Shown piece by piece: positions 1 to 12,826 of a stretch of 64,000 nucleotides of DNA. This DNA comes from Manihot esculenta (Eukaryota; Streptophyta; Magnoliopsida; Malpighiales; Euphorbiaceae). Positions within the stretch are counted from its first letter, which is position 1, and each line of letters starts with the position of its first letter. The stretch is taken from positions 30,865,342 to 30,929,341 of the forward strand of contig NC_035172.2 in NCBI RefSeq assembly GCF_001659605.2. Reading direction: 5' to 3'. The position numbers and the translations under genes were made by a program. Under the pieces are notes generated by a model. That model was not told the origin of the DNA and did not search any database. It worked only from the letters and a program-made list of their open reading frames with translations.

Positions 1-1597
1 CTTGCAATACCGTGTTTGTTTTATTAAAAGCAGGCGTGTGGACGTGCTGTATGTACACTTCATCGAGGAGCTGTTCTAATTCTTCTTTGGACAACCGACT
101 AAGCAGGTCGGCTTCCTCATTTTCTTCTCGAGGTATTCTTTGAAATTTGATGGTAACTCCCCGATCTATGAGTTCGGCCTCTATTGCTTTTACTTTTGCC
201 AGGTAGCTCTGCATGGTGGGATCTCTGGCCTGATATGCCCCAGTTATCTGATTGACCACCAGTTGTGAGTCGCTATTTACTTCGAGATCGGTCGCCCCTA
301 CTTCCATTGCCACTAGCATCCCGTTTATTAGGGCTTCATACTCCGCCATATTATTGGAGGCTTTAAATTCTAAGCGTAGGGCGTAGCAAACCTTAAATTC
401 TCCAGGCCCCTTAAGCATTATTCCAGCACCGCTGCCCCCGGCGCCTGAAACCCCGTCGACATATAATTTCCAGCTGAACTTTTGGAAGAGTGCTTCCTTT
501 CTTTCCTTCCCCGATACTTCTGAAGATGATTCTCCTTGTTCCTCACTGAATGTGCACTTTGCTATGAAGTCGGCAAGGGCCTGAGATTTTATGGCTGTTC
601 GAGGTCGATACTCTAGGCAGTAGGGGCTAATCTCAACGGACCATGCTAGCATCCGGCCTGAGGTCTCCGGCCTATGCAGAATCTTCTTCAAAGGTTGATC
701 TGTCATTACTACTCCTTGGTGGCCTTCCAGATAGACCCTGAACTTTCGGACTGCCAGTAGTAGAACGTATGCTATCTTTTCAATATTCAAATATCTGACC
801 TCGGCATCCTTAAGCACCTTGCTGACATAGAAAATAGGCTTCTGCTCTCCTTCTTCCACCCTTACCAATACGATGCTGACTGCTTGTTCAGAGGTTGCCA
901 GGTATATCAGAAGTTCTTCACCTTCTATGGGACTACTAAGCACGTGAGGCGAGCTGAGATAACTTTTGAGTTCTTTAAAGGCTTCTCTACAATCTTCTGT
1001 CCATTCGAAGTTTGGCACTTTCCTCAACTTTTTGAAGAATGGTAAACACTTTTCTGCCGACCTCGACATGAATCGATTAAGTGCCACTACTCTCCCGGTT
1101 AGTCTCTGGACGTCCCTTACGCAGGTCGGTTCTGGCATATTCAATATGGCCTCTACCTTCTCCGGGTTGGGCTTGATGCCTTTCCCACTCACCATGTATC
1201 CCAGGAATTTTCCTCCTCTGATGAAGAAGGCGCATTTCGCTGGATTCAGCTTCATTCTGTACTGATCTAATATTCCGAACACCTCCCTCAAATCTGCCAC
1301 GTGCTGTTGGAAAGTTAAGCTCTTGACCACCATATCGTCCACATAAACTTCTACGTTTCTGCCGATCTGGTCTTTGAAGATTTTGTTCATCAGTCTTTGG
1401 TAAGTTGCCCCGGTGTTTTTCAGTCCGAAAGGCATGGCTCTATAGCAATAAGTCCCATCTTCTGTTATGAACGAGGTCTTTTCTTCGTCCGACCTGTCCA
1501 TTGGGATTTGATGATAACCCGACATTGCATCCAAAGACGACATATAATCAAAAACGGCCGTAGAATCGACCATTTTATTAATATCAGGGAGGGGATA
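1..1597 (-). pseudogene. Tat-type pol, RT remainder plus two RNase H domains (partial)
   Basis: Reading on the minus strand past the stop at 1598-1600 in the same frame gives an open RT and RNase H sequence to base 1. Visible RT blocks are YPLPDIN, MSGYHQI, AMPFGLKNTGATYQR and the catalytic YVDDMVV, followed by the thumb and connection (KFLGYMV). The standard RNase H follows, and then a second RNase H-like module (KLYVDGVSGAGG, SNNMAEYEAL, VNSDSQLVV). The reading frame is otherwise clean, so this is a recently active element with one nonsense change. The protein is cut by the window edge. Confidence 0.85.
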
Positions 1598-4345
1598 TCA
1601 ATCTTTGGGGTAAGCCTGATTTAGGTCAGTGAAATCTATGCACATCCTATATTTGCCATTGGCCTTTTTGACTAGTACAGGATTAGCTAACCACTGCGGG
1701 TACATGACTTCCCTAATAAAGCCTGCCTTTTCTAACTTCTGCACTTCCTCCTTGGTAGCCTGTTGCTTCTCCCTTCCTACCACCCTCTTCTTCTGCTTTA
1801 CCGGTCTAGCTTCGGGGAAGACATTCAGCTTATGGGTCATCACCTCAGGATCAATTCCAGGCATGTCAGAAGGCTTCCAGGCGAAGCTTGACGCGTGACT
1901 GCGGATCAGGGCCATGACCTCGGTTTTCTGCTCTTTGGTGAGGCCGGCGTTGAGACTGAAGACTTTATCTGTTTCTACTTCTGATAAGGGAAAAATCTCC
2001 AGTTTCCCCACCGGCTCTGTTCTGGCCTCTGTTTTCTCGTCCCTGACCTCTAAGACCTCTGAATCCAGCCCTTCCTCTGTTGAGCTCGGCTCCGCTACCG
2101 TAGCTAAGTACACTGCCCTTGCTTCCTCCTGGCTTCCCCGAGCTATTCCCACCCCTGCTTCTGTTGGGAACTTCATCGCCAGATATCTGATACTGGTGAC
2201 GGCCTCAAAGTCAAACAGCACAGGTCTTCCCAGGATCGCGTTGTAGCTCAGGGGGAGTTTAGCCACCAGGAATACCGCATAATGGGTGTGAGTCCTTGGT
2301 GCCTCTCCCAAAGTAAGGGCTAGCTTTACTTTCCCTTCCACCGTCACTGGTGTTCCCCCAATCCCTTTAATCGGGGCCTGGTCCCGAACCAGTTGTTCTT
2401 CAGGAATTCCCATCTGCTGGAAGACTTGGTAAGGCAGCAGGTTCACCTTGCTCCCGTCATCCACCAAGATCTTCTTTACCCGGTAGTTGTGAATGACGGC
2501 TTCAATAACAAGGGCGTCGTTGTGAGGCATCTGAACACCCTGAGCGTCCTCCGAGGAGAAAGTGATGGTCATTGAAGAGTGTTCGGCAATCTGCATGACC
2601 TCAACACTGCTGTTTTCTCCCTCTCTGCTCCTCTTTTTCCCCCTTCGGCTCATCCGACCTCCTGTGCCTCCTATGATCATATTGATGGTCCCACTGGACC
2701 CATCATTTACAGGATTAGCTCCCGTTCTTCTCGGTGTTTGGACTGTCGGATTGGGCTGAGGTCTCTGTCCTTCCGGTTTCTTCACGAAGTTCTTCAGGTG
2801 TCCTCTCTTTATCAACCTCTCGATTTCTGCAATCAACTGGAAACAGTTATTGGTGTCGTGACCATGAGTATGATGGAACTGACAGTATTTGTCGGGATTT
2901 CGCTGGTCGGCTTCCGATTTCAGGGGTTTGGGCCATTGTAAGAATTCCTTGTCTTGGACAGCTACGAGCACTTCGGCTCTAGAGGCATTAAGTGGGGTCG
3001 GCTTCTCCGGAACCCATGAAGGGAGTAGCCTCTGCTCTGAGACCCGAGGGGGAAGAGGTCTTTGGTCCCTTCGCTCCCAGGGCTGTCTGTAAGGCTCAGG
3101 CCTTTTGCCATGTTTCTTCTCATGCTTCTCCGGCCTCCTTTCCTCCGGGGCTTTCTCCTTGCCTGCCACTCCCTTGGCGAATCGGCTTGTCACCAGAGCG
3201 TCATCCTGCCTTATATACTTCTCAGCCCTCTTCATCAGCTCGGCCAGTGAGGTCGAAGGCTTCCTGCTTAATGAGCCGAAGAACTCGGCAGAGGTCGTCC
3301 CCTTTTGCATGGCCTCCACCGCCCTTCCCTCATCGAGCTCGGGAATCTGCAGGGCCTCCGCATTGAAACGAGTTACATACTCTCTAAGCGATTCCTCCCT
3401 TCTCTGCCTTACTGTTTCTAGATAGCTCGTCTTCCTATCCGCTGGCACCCCGGCGATGAACCGGCTGATGAAGCGAGTGGCCAGATCTCCAAAACTTCCA
3501 ATGCTTCCGGTCTCCAGGCTGTTGAACCACGCTTGCGCTGGCCCCGAAAGCGTCGTTGGGAATACCTTGCACATCAAGGCATCCGATAAAATTTGCAGTT
3601 CCATGAAGGTCTTGTAGTTCATGACGTGCTCCCTCGGGTTACCAGTTCCGTCATAAGCCGCCATTGATGGCATCATAAACTTCTTAGGGACAGTCTTCTG
3701 CTGTACCCATTTTGAGAAAGGTGAAGAAGTGGGCAGGAAGGTTTGGCTTTGATCCTTCTTTCCCAGCTCGGCCAAGAGCTGCTCTCTCAACTTCTGCAAC
3801 TTTTGGTCCACGTCCTCCTCTTCCGGCCTGGGCTTCTTCTCCAGGCGGTGTTCCTCCTCCTCTGCTTCACTTCTGGTCCACTTGGTTGTCCCGGCAGAAT
3901 AGTTGTCAGCCTCATCATTTTCTATCATCTCCCTCACCCTCCTTCCATGGATTCGGGCCTCTGGCTCTTCCTCTTCTCCGGCTCTTCTCTCCCTTTCCCC
4001 GGTACCGCGGCTGCTGGTTTGAAGGCGGTCGGGGATAGATTGGGGCTCATTGGTTTGGGGTTCTTCTACCACTGGGAGTGTGTTCATCGGGGTGCTGAGG
4101 CCCCTTTGTTGCATTATCTGCCCCAACCAGTGGGCGGTATTCTGTAGTTGGAGGGTCATGGTTTGAAGGTCCTGGTTGGATAAGGTAGCGGTGGGAGCAT
4201 TCCCTGCCAAGCTTGGCGAGGGATTGAGAGGAATGGGTGTTTGGTTGTTTAGTGTTGTAGGGCTAGAAAAGGAGAACGGTTGCCCCTCTTGGGCAGAGCT
4301 CAGGTCATTTGGGATGTTAAGGTTGCTTTCGTTGTGATTAGCCAT
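1598..4345 (-). pseudogene. Tat-type gag-protease and start of RT
   Basis: This 915-codon reading frame starts at ATG on the minus strand about 80 bp after the primer-binding region. The N-terminus is Gln/Pro/Ser-rich, followed by a charged Glu/Arg segment (about residues 110-200). The retrotransposon gag domain spans roughly residues 220-390 (AYDGTGNPREHV, AQAWFNSL, SLREYVTRFN). A zinc-knuckle-like CQFHHTHGHDTNNC lies near residue 500. The protease follows with a VDDGS active-site motif, then an RT start (KANGKYRMCIDF, ending in YPKD). The frame stops at TGA where family members continue into PLPDI. The fragment alone would give gag, protease and a truncated RT. Confidence 0.87.
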
Positions 4346-4406
4346 CGTGGATCTCAGTGGGTTTTGTTAAGAGTGGAACTCCGGTGATGAAAAGATCTCT
4401 TTCGTT

Positions 4407-4424
4407 TTCCCACAGACGGCGCCA
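4407..4424 (-). other. Primer-binding region of the Tat element
   Basis: On the minus strand, directly after the LTR end and a 2-bp spacer, the sequence reads TGGCGCCGTCTGTGGG. This is the usual start of the untranslated leader of plant Tat-type elements and lies where the tRNA primer anneals. Confidence 0.75.
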
Positions 4425-4426
4425 AT

Positions 4427-4919
4427 TGATGATCTGAGATCCAGAGAAATAGAGTTTTACAAGGGGTTCTGTAAAACTAGAAAAAGTTTAGACCTAGAGG
4501 AGAGTATTTCTCCTTTTATATGTTTCCTTTTGTCTGCTAGTGACGTGCTAACAGAACGTATATCGTTGGTCCACCTGTCCCTGCTACATTGATACGAACG
4601 TACGAGGGAATCAGATCTCTGCTCCATGCGTAACGACCTTTGATTCTCCTTGTGCGTGTATAGAGGGGTCCACAAGGCAGATGAATGAGTCTTCCTTCTG
4701 GTTCTGGACTGGGCCGGAAGATAGGAGCAAAGCTGGGCCCAAAGGAGATCGGTCCGAGGTGCAGTAAAGGCGAGGCCGGCCTGGTTGAGAAATTCGGAGG
4801 GGCCCGGTATCAAGGCTCGAAAGGGCCTGACCTGTTAGTGCAGAGGATGTGTGGGCTTCTGAATGATGAGCTGCGATCGAGGGCTTGGCCCTGACTGGGA
4901 TGGAGAAATCCAGTGTTCA
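4427..4919 (-). repeat. 5' LTR of the Tat element
   Basis: The LTR (minus orientation) begins TGAACACTGG at about 4919 and ends in ATCATCA at 4427, next to the primer-binding region, giving about 493 bp with TGA...TCA ends. The outer boundary is an estimate because the partner LTR is outside the window. A TATA box lies inside (4512-4522). An apparent 118-codon frame across it is spurious. Confidence 0.7.
4512..4522 (-). promoter_or_regulatory. TATA box of the Tat 5' LTR
   Basis: The minus strand reads CATATAAAAGG within the LTR, about 95 bp before the LTR end nearest gag. This is a good plant TATA box at the expected place for the element's promoter. Confidence 0.6.
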
Positions 4920-5957
4920 TATGATTTTCTTACAAATTGCTCAATTACATGTATCCAAACGGAGTAGCTAATACTATGGAATGATTTTTATGCTTGGCAA
5001 TAAGATAAATTAATGATTTTTATTTTATTTAATTATCAATGATATAAAAAATTTTAGATAATCAGACCTCATGTTTAAATTTTCAATGGTTTTTAACATA
5101 ACCAACAAGTTTCAGAGCGGATCTATGAAAAGTCGTAAAATATATTCATTATAATAAATAAAAAATTATCATTTAATTTCTATAATATTAAAAAATTTAT
5201 TAATTAGTTTCATAATTTTAAAAAATATATTAAAAAATTCTTAACATTTTAAAAAATTTATTAATTAGTTCTTTCATTAATTAATTTAACTGTTAAATAT
5301 TATAAAAAAATTTAAAATGTCTGAGAGTTTAATTAATAAATTTTTTAAAAATTCAATAAATTAATTAATAAATTTTTTAAAATTATAAGCACTAAATAGT
5401 AAAATATTTAAGAGTAAAATTAATAAAAGAATTAATTAGTAGGCTTTTTAAAATATTAGATATATTTTAATGTATTTTTTAAAAATAAGTAATTAACTAA
5501 TGAATTTTTTTATAAAAACTAAATAATAATTTTATTTAAAAAATATTAAAATTAAAAATAAAAAATTTTACGATGACATTAATTTTATTATTATATTAAT
5601 TAATCTATAACAATAAAACCTATAATTATCACAAAATATATAAAAAAAATATATACCAACAACAATATAAATAATTAACAGTAATATTTATTATTGCTAC
5701 CATTTATTTTTTTTAAATAGTTATAATTTATTATAAAATCTCTATAATCATAATTTTGTTATTATAAATTTATGGCAATAAACTTTAAATTTTTTAAAAG
5801 TAAAATTTTTTTTTAGCTTATTTTAATGTTTTTTTGTAATAATCACGCGTATTCAAATGCGGTCATGAAATTAATTTTATAATGAAATAATACCTCATTC
5901 TTTTGAATCGTTAGCCATTTACGCTAACCTCGTCTAAAAATGATAATGTGAGATAAA
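4920..5957. other. AT-rich intergenic DNA
   Basis: Strongly AT-rich sequence with many short A and T runs and repeated ATTAATTAATAAATT-type motifs. No convincing coding region or RNA gene is visible. Confidence 0.7.
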
Positions 5958-5966
5958 TAAATTTAA

Positions 5967-6739
5967 GGGAGATTTACATTTTAGTCCCTAAATCTTATCA
6001 TTATTAACAAGTCAGTCCATACATTTTCAGAAACCTATTAAAACGTCATTGACTTTTTTTTCCATCAACGAAATAGTCCTTCTGTTACCTTTTCCATTAA
6101 AAATAGATAAATGATAAGAGATAAAATTTTTAAAATCCAATTTTGCCTAAAATAAAACCTTTATTTAGTACTTAAATATTATTATTAATAATAAGTCAGT
6201 CCATATATTTCTAAAAATCTATTAAAACGTCATTTTCTTTTTTTAGATCTATTAAAACGTCTTTATTTTTTCTTTCCGTCAATAAAATAGTCCCTCATCC
6301 TCCTCTCCCTCCTTCTCCTCCTTAAAAAAAAGAAGATGATGATGATGAAGGAGAAAAAGAAGAAAAAAAAGAAAAGGAACGAGAAGAAGAAGATGATGAA
6401 GAATAAAAAGAAAAAAGAAGAATAAAAATATCTTGCTCCTCCTTAAAAGAAGAAGAATAAAAAGAAAAATCGAAGAAAAATAAAAGAAGAAGAAGAATCA
6501 ATGAAGAAGGAGAAGAAAAATCGAAGAAAAATAAAAGAAAAAGAAGAATCAATGAAGATGGAGGAGGAGGAAAAGAATAGATAATTTGGTCTTTTACTAT
6601 ATTTTTAACTGCAAAAATAGACAGAATGACTATTTTGTTGACGGAGAGAAAAGATAAAGACATTTTAATAGGTTTCTAAAAATATAGGGACTGACTTGTT
6701 AATAATGGCAATACCCAAGAACTAAATTATAAATTTCCC
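5967..6739. mobile_element. Non-autonomous MULE-like TIR element, 773 bp
   Basis: Long terminal inverted repeats begin GGGAGATTTACATTTTAG on the left and, reverse complemented, GGGAAATTTATAATTTAG on the right. They share the stretch ATTAACAAGTCAGTCC and CCTATTAAAACGTC over about 130 bp. A perfect 9-bp duplication TAAATTTAA flanks the element (5958-5966 and 6740-6748), as expected for Mutator-type insertion. Part of the left repeat is present a second time at about 6190-6290. The centre is an AGA/AAG-rich tract with no gene. Confidence 0.82.
6315..6585 (+). repeat. Purine-rich AAG/GAA tract inside the MULE-like element
   Basis: Imperfect AAG/AGA repeats with a near-duplicated block (about 6430-6560). 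The apparent reading frame on the opposite strand is only Ser/Phe/Leu low complexity. Confidence 0.8.
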
Positions 6740-6748
6740 TAAATTTAA

Positions 6749-8248
6749 TTATAATAGAGGACTCCTAAAAAATTAAAATTAAAAATGTGATTTTAAATTT
6801 ATTTTTTTAATAGCATATTAAAAGTATGAGACTCAAAGTAAGTAAAATATTTTCAACCACTCAATCAGACCGGGCAAAGTAATTCTAAATATTTAATATT
6901 TTAAGGTCAAAAAAATAATTTACTCTTTAATTTTTATATAAAAAATTAATTAGCACATTGTTAATTTATTTAAATTTTTATTTTATTCAATTAAATTTCC
7001 CTAATATATAATAAATTCATCTGTAATAATATTTTATTTATTAAATTTAAATTAGTACTAACTCACTCTAAAATTTATAAATCTCATTCATCAAACTCTT
7101 CAAATTTAATTGAAGAAAGAAGAATGTTTATAAAAGACACATTATCTTTTTTTAAACGGATAAATTTCATTCATCACACCATTCACGTTTATAATTAAAC
7201 TAAAATATAAAATATTTATAAAAAACTCAATATCAATAAAAAATTTATTTAATACCATATTAAATTTAAACTAAATCTAATTCATTTTAGAAGACTTATT
7301 CAAATTTAACATTATCACATTAATATTGTACTTAATTATTTATTTAAAACTAAAATTTTTTATAAAATAAATGAATTTTTTATTCTAAACAAATGATAAA
7401 TTAGTTTCATTCCTCTGATTTGACCCATTACTCTATTTCTTCAACTTACATCCTATGTCACGTAAGTGACAGTTCAGGATGAGTTTGCTTTGTGATTTGC
7501 CAGCATTACTAAGACTATGTTTGTCGATAAGTTATTTGTCAGCATCATTGCAAAACCCTACATTTCATCTAAACCCATCAATGCAAGAATATATACTAAC
7601 GATGCAATAAATAAAATCGAACCTAAATTTATTTTTTAAAAATTTTGAAAATTCCTTAAGATGAATACTGAAAGAGATGGTATTTGGACACTAGTGGGAA
7701 GAATTAGTCATTAGAAATGCAAAAAAATCGACAGGCATAAGAAGAAGGAGGCCCAAGAGGCAGCAGCAGCAGCTGATTGATATGAGGTTACATAGTAAAA
7801 TTGATATAATTGTGCATGTGAAGTGGGGGCAGAAATTAACAAAGGAAATCCTGAAATTTGGATGTTTTATATCTTTATATATATATATTCCACAACCAAA
7901 GCAATAATTTTGATGCTTAGTTGTTATCCACAAACAGAAGCAGTTACCTTTGGACTCTACATATATAGGGGAGACACTAGTTGTTGCACTCAGCATCTTT
8001 CACTCCATTCTACGTTACCTGTCTCCATCTCAAGATCTATTCGATATTCGATAATAATTTTGAAAGCAGTGTTTTAATTCTGTTAAAAATATTTAAATTT
8101 AAATATTAAAAAATATTATGAAAAATTATTATTGTGCCCTTTGTCTCTGGAAAATTATTTTCCTTAAAAACTATTATTTCTATTTTAAATGTTTAGCCAA
8201 ATTAATCAACTTTAAATATTTTTCATTTAAGTTTTGGTTCTGATTTAA
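6749..8248. other. AT-rich intergenic DNA
   Basis: AT-rich sequence without a supported gene. A short less AT-rich patch (about 7660-8050) contains a CAG run and a TATATATA stretch, but its reading frames are short and resemble nothing I recognise. A copy of the MULE terminal motif ATTATTATTGTGCCCT occurs at about 8125-8140, upstream of the MULE end proper. Confidence 0.6.
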
Positions 8249-8258
8249 TTTTTTTTTA

Positions 8259-8392
8259 GAATAATTATTATTGTGCCCTATACTAAACCCTAACCAATTA
8301 AAATATTCTTATAATTTTAAAATTACATTAAAATACCTTTACCGTTTAATTTCGTCAATTGTAAAAGATTTCCGTTAAATTATACTCATTTT
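8259..8392 (+). repeat. Left terminal inverted repeat of the MULE
   Basis: Pairs with 47413-47543 in inverted orientation, with scattered mismatches and a few small indels. Confidence 0.8.
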
Positions 8393-9342
8393 TCCCATTA
8401 GTCCAAAAGAAAAAAAATTAAAATAACCTCATTTATGTATGTCTTAAATCTCCAAATTCAAATTTCTAACTTAATCACATTATTTTTTCTTCTCTCGTAA
8501 GCCTTATCTCCGAAAACTGTTATTTTCCTTTCGTAAATTTCCATTCGAAAGTTCTTTTTATACTTCGAATTCTAGTTGCAAACTTCAATCGACGGTCATA
8601 TTGTTCTTCTCTTATAGAATGGAGGACCACATTGGGTGGGAATAATTTATCAAACGGAGAATCGCATTAGGTGAGCATCACTAGGGATGGCAATGGGTAG
8701 GGTACCTGCGAAATTGAGAGTACCCAAATTCGAACCCGATTATATGTAAGATTTTTGAATCCGTCCCAAACTCGTTTAGTATTTTAATTTTAATATCCGT
8801 ACCAGTCCCAAATCCGTTTAACAATTCCCGTACAATACCCGAACCCGACCGAACCTGATTTTTTTACTTCAATTCAATGATAAAAAATTTAAAGATTTGG
8901 ATATTATAACCCAAATAACAAACCTGAATCAGGAAATTTAGATATACTAAAACAAAATAAATATATTACAAATTCATCATAACACAACCATTAATCAATT
9001 ATCTATCCAACATAAAATTTTGAACAAATGAAATATTCCAAAAGTTCATTAAACTACATTGATTGAATATAAAATATATTCAATTGGCTATTTCAATCCC
9101 CAATATCAAATTGTGCTTGAAAACCTTCAAAAAAATAAATACAGAAAAATTAGAATATCACAATTGTAAAATAATACACATTATCATAAAAAATAATGGA
9201 ATAAAAATCAAACTTACATATTAAAATTGTGAAATGCATGATTTAATTCACATCATCCTCAGCATCTCATAAACAAGATATACTCTCATTTGAACAACCA
9301 GCTACATAGTAATATAGAAAAAATTATTAACATTTATCAGCT

Positions 9343-11564
9343 TTACATTAAAATAAAATAAAATAAAAATAAGAGTTTATTGTTGTAATTACCTTCAATT
9401 TCTGACCATAACCAATTTTGTGAGCACATCAATGCTTCCAAAGTATCTTCATGGAGTCTACTTCTATGAATACTAACAACTCTACCTTCAGTACTAAAAG
9501 CAGACTCAGATGCAATTGAAGACACATGTACAGCCAAAAAATCTCTAGCAATCATTTGTAATGTAGGATATTTTATCCCATTTATCTTCCACCAATTAAG
9601 AATATCAAATTCTTGCATCCATGGTAAAACAAGCTCTTCAAGAAAATGATCTAATTCAGATTTCACATGGACACTAGTGGAAGAAGAGTTAAGAATGCAA
9701 CTAGATTACTAAAGTCTTTCTTAAAAAAACCTTGATTTTCTGAAATTGAAATAGGTGGAACTGAAGATGAACTTTGAGATTTTGGCTTGACAGCTCGAGA
9801 TTGGTAATCATTAAGTAAGTTGTAACAAGTAACCTTAACTTGTTCAATCTCATTCGATGCATCATTACCATAAATCATTAGAAAATAGTATTCCACCACT
9901 TTTATCTTATACCGTGGATCCAATATGGCAGCAACAGCCAAAACAATGTGAACCATACTCCAATATTTTTCAAATTTTTCAAACATTCTGGCAGATATTG
10001 ACTTTATAACATCATCATCAGAACTCATCCATTCCACTATTGAATTTTGCAATTGGCAAATGGAAATGAAAAAACAATTAGCAGGTGGATATTTTCTCCC
10101 AGAAAATATTTCAGTGATGCTATGAAAAGTTTCTAATTTTTCTGCAACTCTTTTTGCCATTTCCCAATCATCATAAGTAGGCACATCCTTGTAACTCTTT
10201 TCCCTAATTTTCAATCTAGGAAAAATATCTTTGTACTCAATTGCAGTTTGAAGCATATGATATGTTGAGTTTCATCTTGTTTTACAATCTAAACTCAACT
10301 TTTTTGTACAAGTAATCTTCAATTGTCTAGCCATTTCTTCAAATTTTTCTATTCGTTGAGGAGAAGCTACCCAAAATACTATACTATCCCTAATCCTTGA
10401 AAGGGAACTCTCAATAGTGGCTAACCCATCCTTAACAACAAGATTTAAAATATGTGCACAACACCTCATATGCTATACAGCCCCATCACATAAAAGATCA
10501 CCAAACAATTTATTAATCACAATAGAAAGCATACCATCATTAGTAGAGCAATTATCTACAGTGATTGTAGAAATTTTAGTCTCTATATTCCACTTGCTAA
10601 AAGCCTCCATTAGATATTTGGCAAGCTCCTCCTTAGTATGAGATGTTGGGACATACACAAATCTACATAATAAAAATAAGAAAAAATTAATAAAATATCG
10701 AGTTAAATCTTATTGAAAACAAATCTTCATAATAACAAAGATAGAGATAAAAGAAATTTACCGCAAAATCCGATTTTGTAGCACCCAAGAGTCATCAATA
10801 TAATGTGTTGTGATAGACATGTAACCTTTCTTTTGATTTGATGTCCACATATCAGTAGTGATTGTTATTCGACTCTTGAGTTTCTCCAAAGATTTGTATA
10901 ATTTATTAAACTAAAGATCATAGATATCCAAAACATCTTTCTTAATGGTATTTCGAGAAACCATTTTGAAGAGTGGTTGAAGACTGGCAACAAACTTTCT
11001 AAATCCCACATGTTCAGTAATGGAAAGTGGATACTCATGTAATATAATAGCACATGCTAACTCCCTTCTTGATTTTTCTTGATCAAATGTAAAGTTTCCA
11101 AAATGCACTTTTCCATCACTTCTTTTATCCATAGAAATCTACTTTTGCTTCTCTAGACATTTGACTATGTTTTGATTGCCTTTCTTTGCACATTTCTCTA
11201 TATGATTGTGCAAAGACTTAGTCCCATTTTTGCTATTAGCTTTGAGGCTTGCCTTACAATGATTACAAATTGCCCAATCATCCCCACTATGATGGACTTT
11301 TTCAAAATGATCCCAAACAGTTGATGTCAACTTCCTTTTCTTTCCTAAATTACTAATTGGAGGAACACTAACAGTTGGATTTGTATTGGTTGGCAATGAA
11401 TGAGAGGGATTGATTGGTGTCGATGGCTCTAATTGAGAATGGGTGGAACTATTAGCGGGCTGAGTGGTTGAAGGAGGTTGAGAGGGCTGAGTGGTTGAAG
11501 AAGGTTGAGAAACAGTAGTAGCTTTACAACTCGCTACACTTTCGGAACTATTAAATGTTGACAT
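9343..11564 (-). pseudogene. hAT transposase (BED finger, Ac-like/RICESLEEPER type), decayed
   Basis: The minus-strand frame starts with MSTFNSSESV and a Ser/Thr/Pro-Gln N-terminus, then a BED zinc finger (STVWDHFEKV, CNHCKASL, LHNHIEKC). The RNase H-like catalytic region follows (TDMWTSNQKKGYMS, TVDNCSTNDGM, RCCAHILNLVVKDGL). The C-terminal hAT dimerisation domain is clear (LNWWKINGIKYPTLQ, SSIASESAFSTEGR, LEALMCSQNWLW). A canonical GT-AG intron lies at 10663-10761. In-frame stops occur near 11139, 10911, 10488 and 10272, and a one-base frameshift lies just before the dimerisation domain (about 9670). A short extra C-terminal exon may lie at about 9240-9300. It cannot make active transposase. 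Confidence 0.92.
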
Positions 11565-11597
11565 TTTAAATATCCTAAATATGAAGAACAATAACAT

Positions 11598-12826
11598 GTA
11601 TTAGCAAACAATACATAACCACAAGAACAAATAACATATAGTAACTTAATCAACAAATAAATTTATTTAAGTCAATACATAACCACAAACTAAAATAACT
11701 ACTCCAGTTCACCTAGTTAATTCTATTTACAACACTACTTGAAAAGTTAGTGCAATATTCATTGTGTTATGGAGGAGAAAGTCTCTCATTGATTTGCATT
11801 ATTATATCATTAAGCCAAGTTTTTACTCATTACTACTTGGACTCTTCCACAAATATCTGTGCAACATGATGTCAAATTAATGCAAATTTTTGATATTAGA
11901 ATAATTGTAATAATGCTAGGTTATTCACAGTATTTCTTGATAAAACTACTCCATCAAACAATCTAAAACTAATGTAGTGGGTGCTATGATCGTAATTTAG
12001 TCCAATACTACTCTTAATTAAATCTGACATCTAGCATAACTAGATCCAATTCATAGAATCACAAAATTCACTCAAAACTGAAGCATGTTCCCACGGAAGC
12101 ATAAGAAATTAAGAACACCCAAGGTCATATGCATAGAAGAACAAAAAGATTTTTCCAGAAGCCAAGGAAAACCAGATCATGGAAGCCACTAAGGTTCATT
12201 TGGGTAATGCTAATTGATATGCTAGGAAATTACTACTCCAGGTTCAGATATTAAGATTTAAAACCAAGCCAGTAACACTCTGAAGGAAAAATCAAAAAGA
12301 AGAAATGAATGAACTACTCATAGAAGTTGCACAGATCAATACCTAAGCCTATGATGTCAAACAATTAGCCTCCCAGTCAATTTTCGTTACACTAGGCTGA
12401 AGAAAAGAAAAAGAGAGAGAGGAGGTGAGAGGACAAACAGCAAAAACCTAAACAGAAACATAACAAAATAGCTTCTCAAATATCAAAAGCAATTAGTTTG
12501 GTAATAAAGTCGCAAATAATGGCACGCATCCAGCAATATCCAGATGCCAGACTCAGGTAAAACAAAAAAACACCATGTACGGGTTTTTTAAAAGCTAACT
12601 CTCTATCCAAATAAAAAAAGTAATTTGCACCAACCCAGAGATAGAGCAAAATCTCATACAAGGAAACTACAAGAATAAGATTAAAAATGCTAATATCATG
12701 CCAATTCAATAATACACAAAGCGCACAAGTGATAAAAAAAAAAAAAACCCTCACGAGCAGCTTGCAGACTCTGTATTTTTAGTTTGTGGGATTACTGTTC
12801 CTATAGCTGAATGCTTATCCGGTCTT
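11598..12826. other. hAT 5' non-coding region
   Basis: Sequence upstream of the hAT transposase start. No gene is visible. It is duplicated almost exactly at 36416-37648 as part of the tandem duplication. Confidence 0.75.

Larger units (their letters stand above)
1..4919 (-). mobile_element. Tat-lineage Ty3/gypsy retrotransposon, 5' part only
   Basis: A minus-strand LTR retrotransposon enters from the left edge. From right to left it shows a 5' LTR (about 4427-4919), a primer-binding region, gag with a zinc knuckle, aspartic protease, reverse transcriptase, RNase H, and a second retroviral-type RNase H domain that runs out of the window at base 1. A second RNase H after the usual one is known for the Tat group (Tat/Ogre/Retand), which is the basis of the lineage call. 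Integrase and the 3' LTR are outside the window, so no target-site duplication can be checked. One in-frame stop lies in the RT domain (1598-1600). Confidence 0.88.

Noticed and set aside
6322..6663. 113-codon frame rich in Ser, Phe and Leu
   Set aside because: Read from the AAG/GAA tract of the MULE-like element; low complexity with no domain.
7660..8077. Possible small gene with a TATATATA box and a CAG run
   Set aside because: Frames are under 105 codons on either strand, with no recognisable domain, splice structure or similarity.
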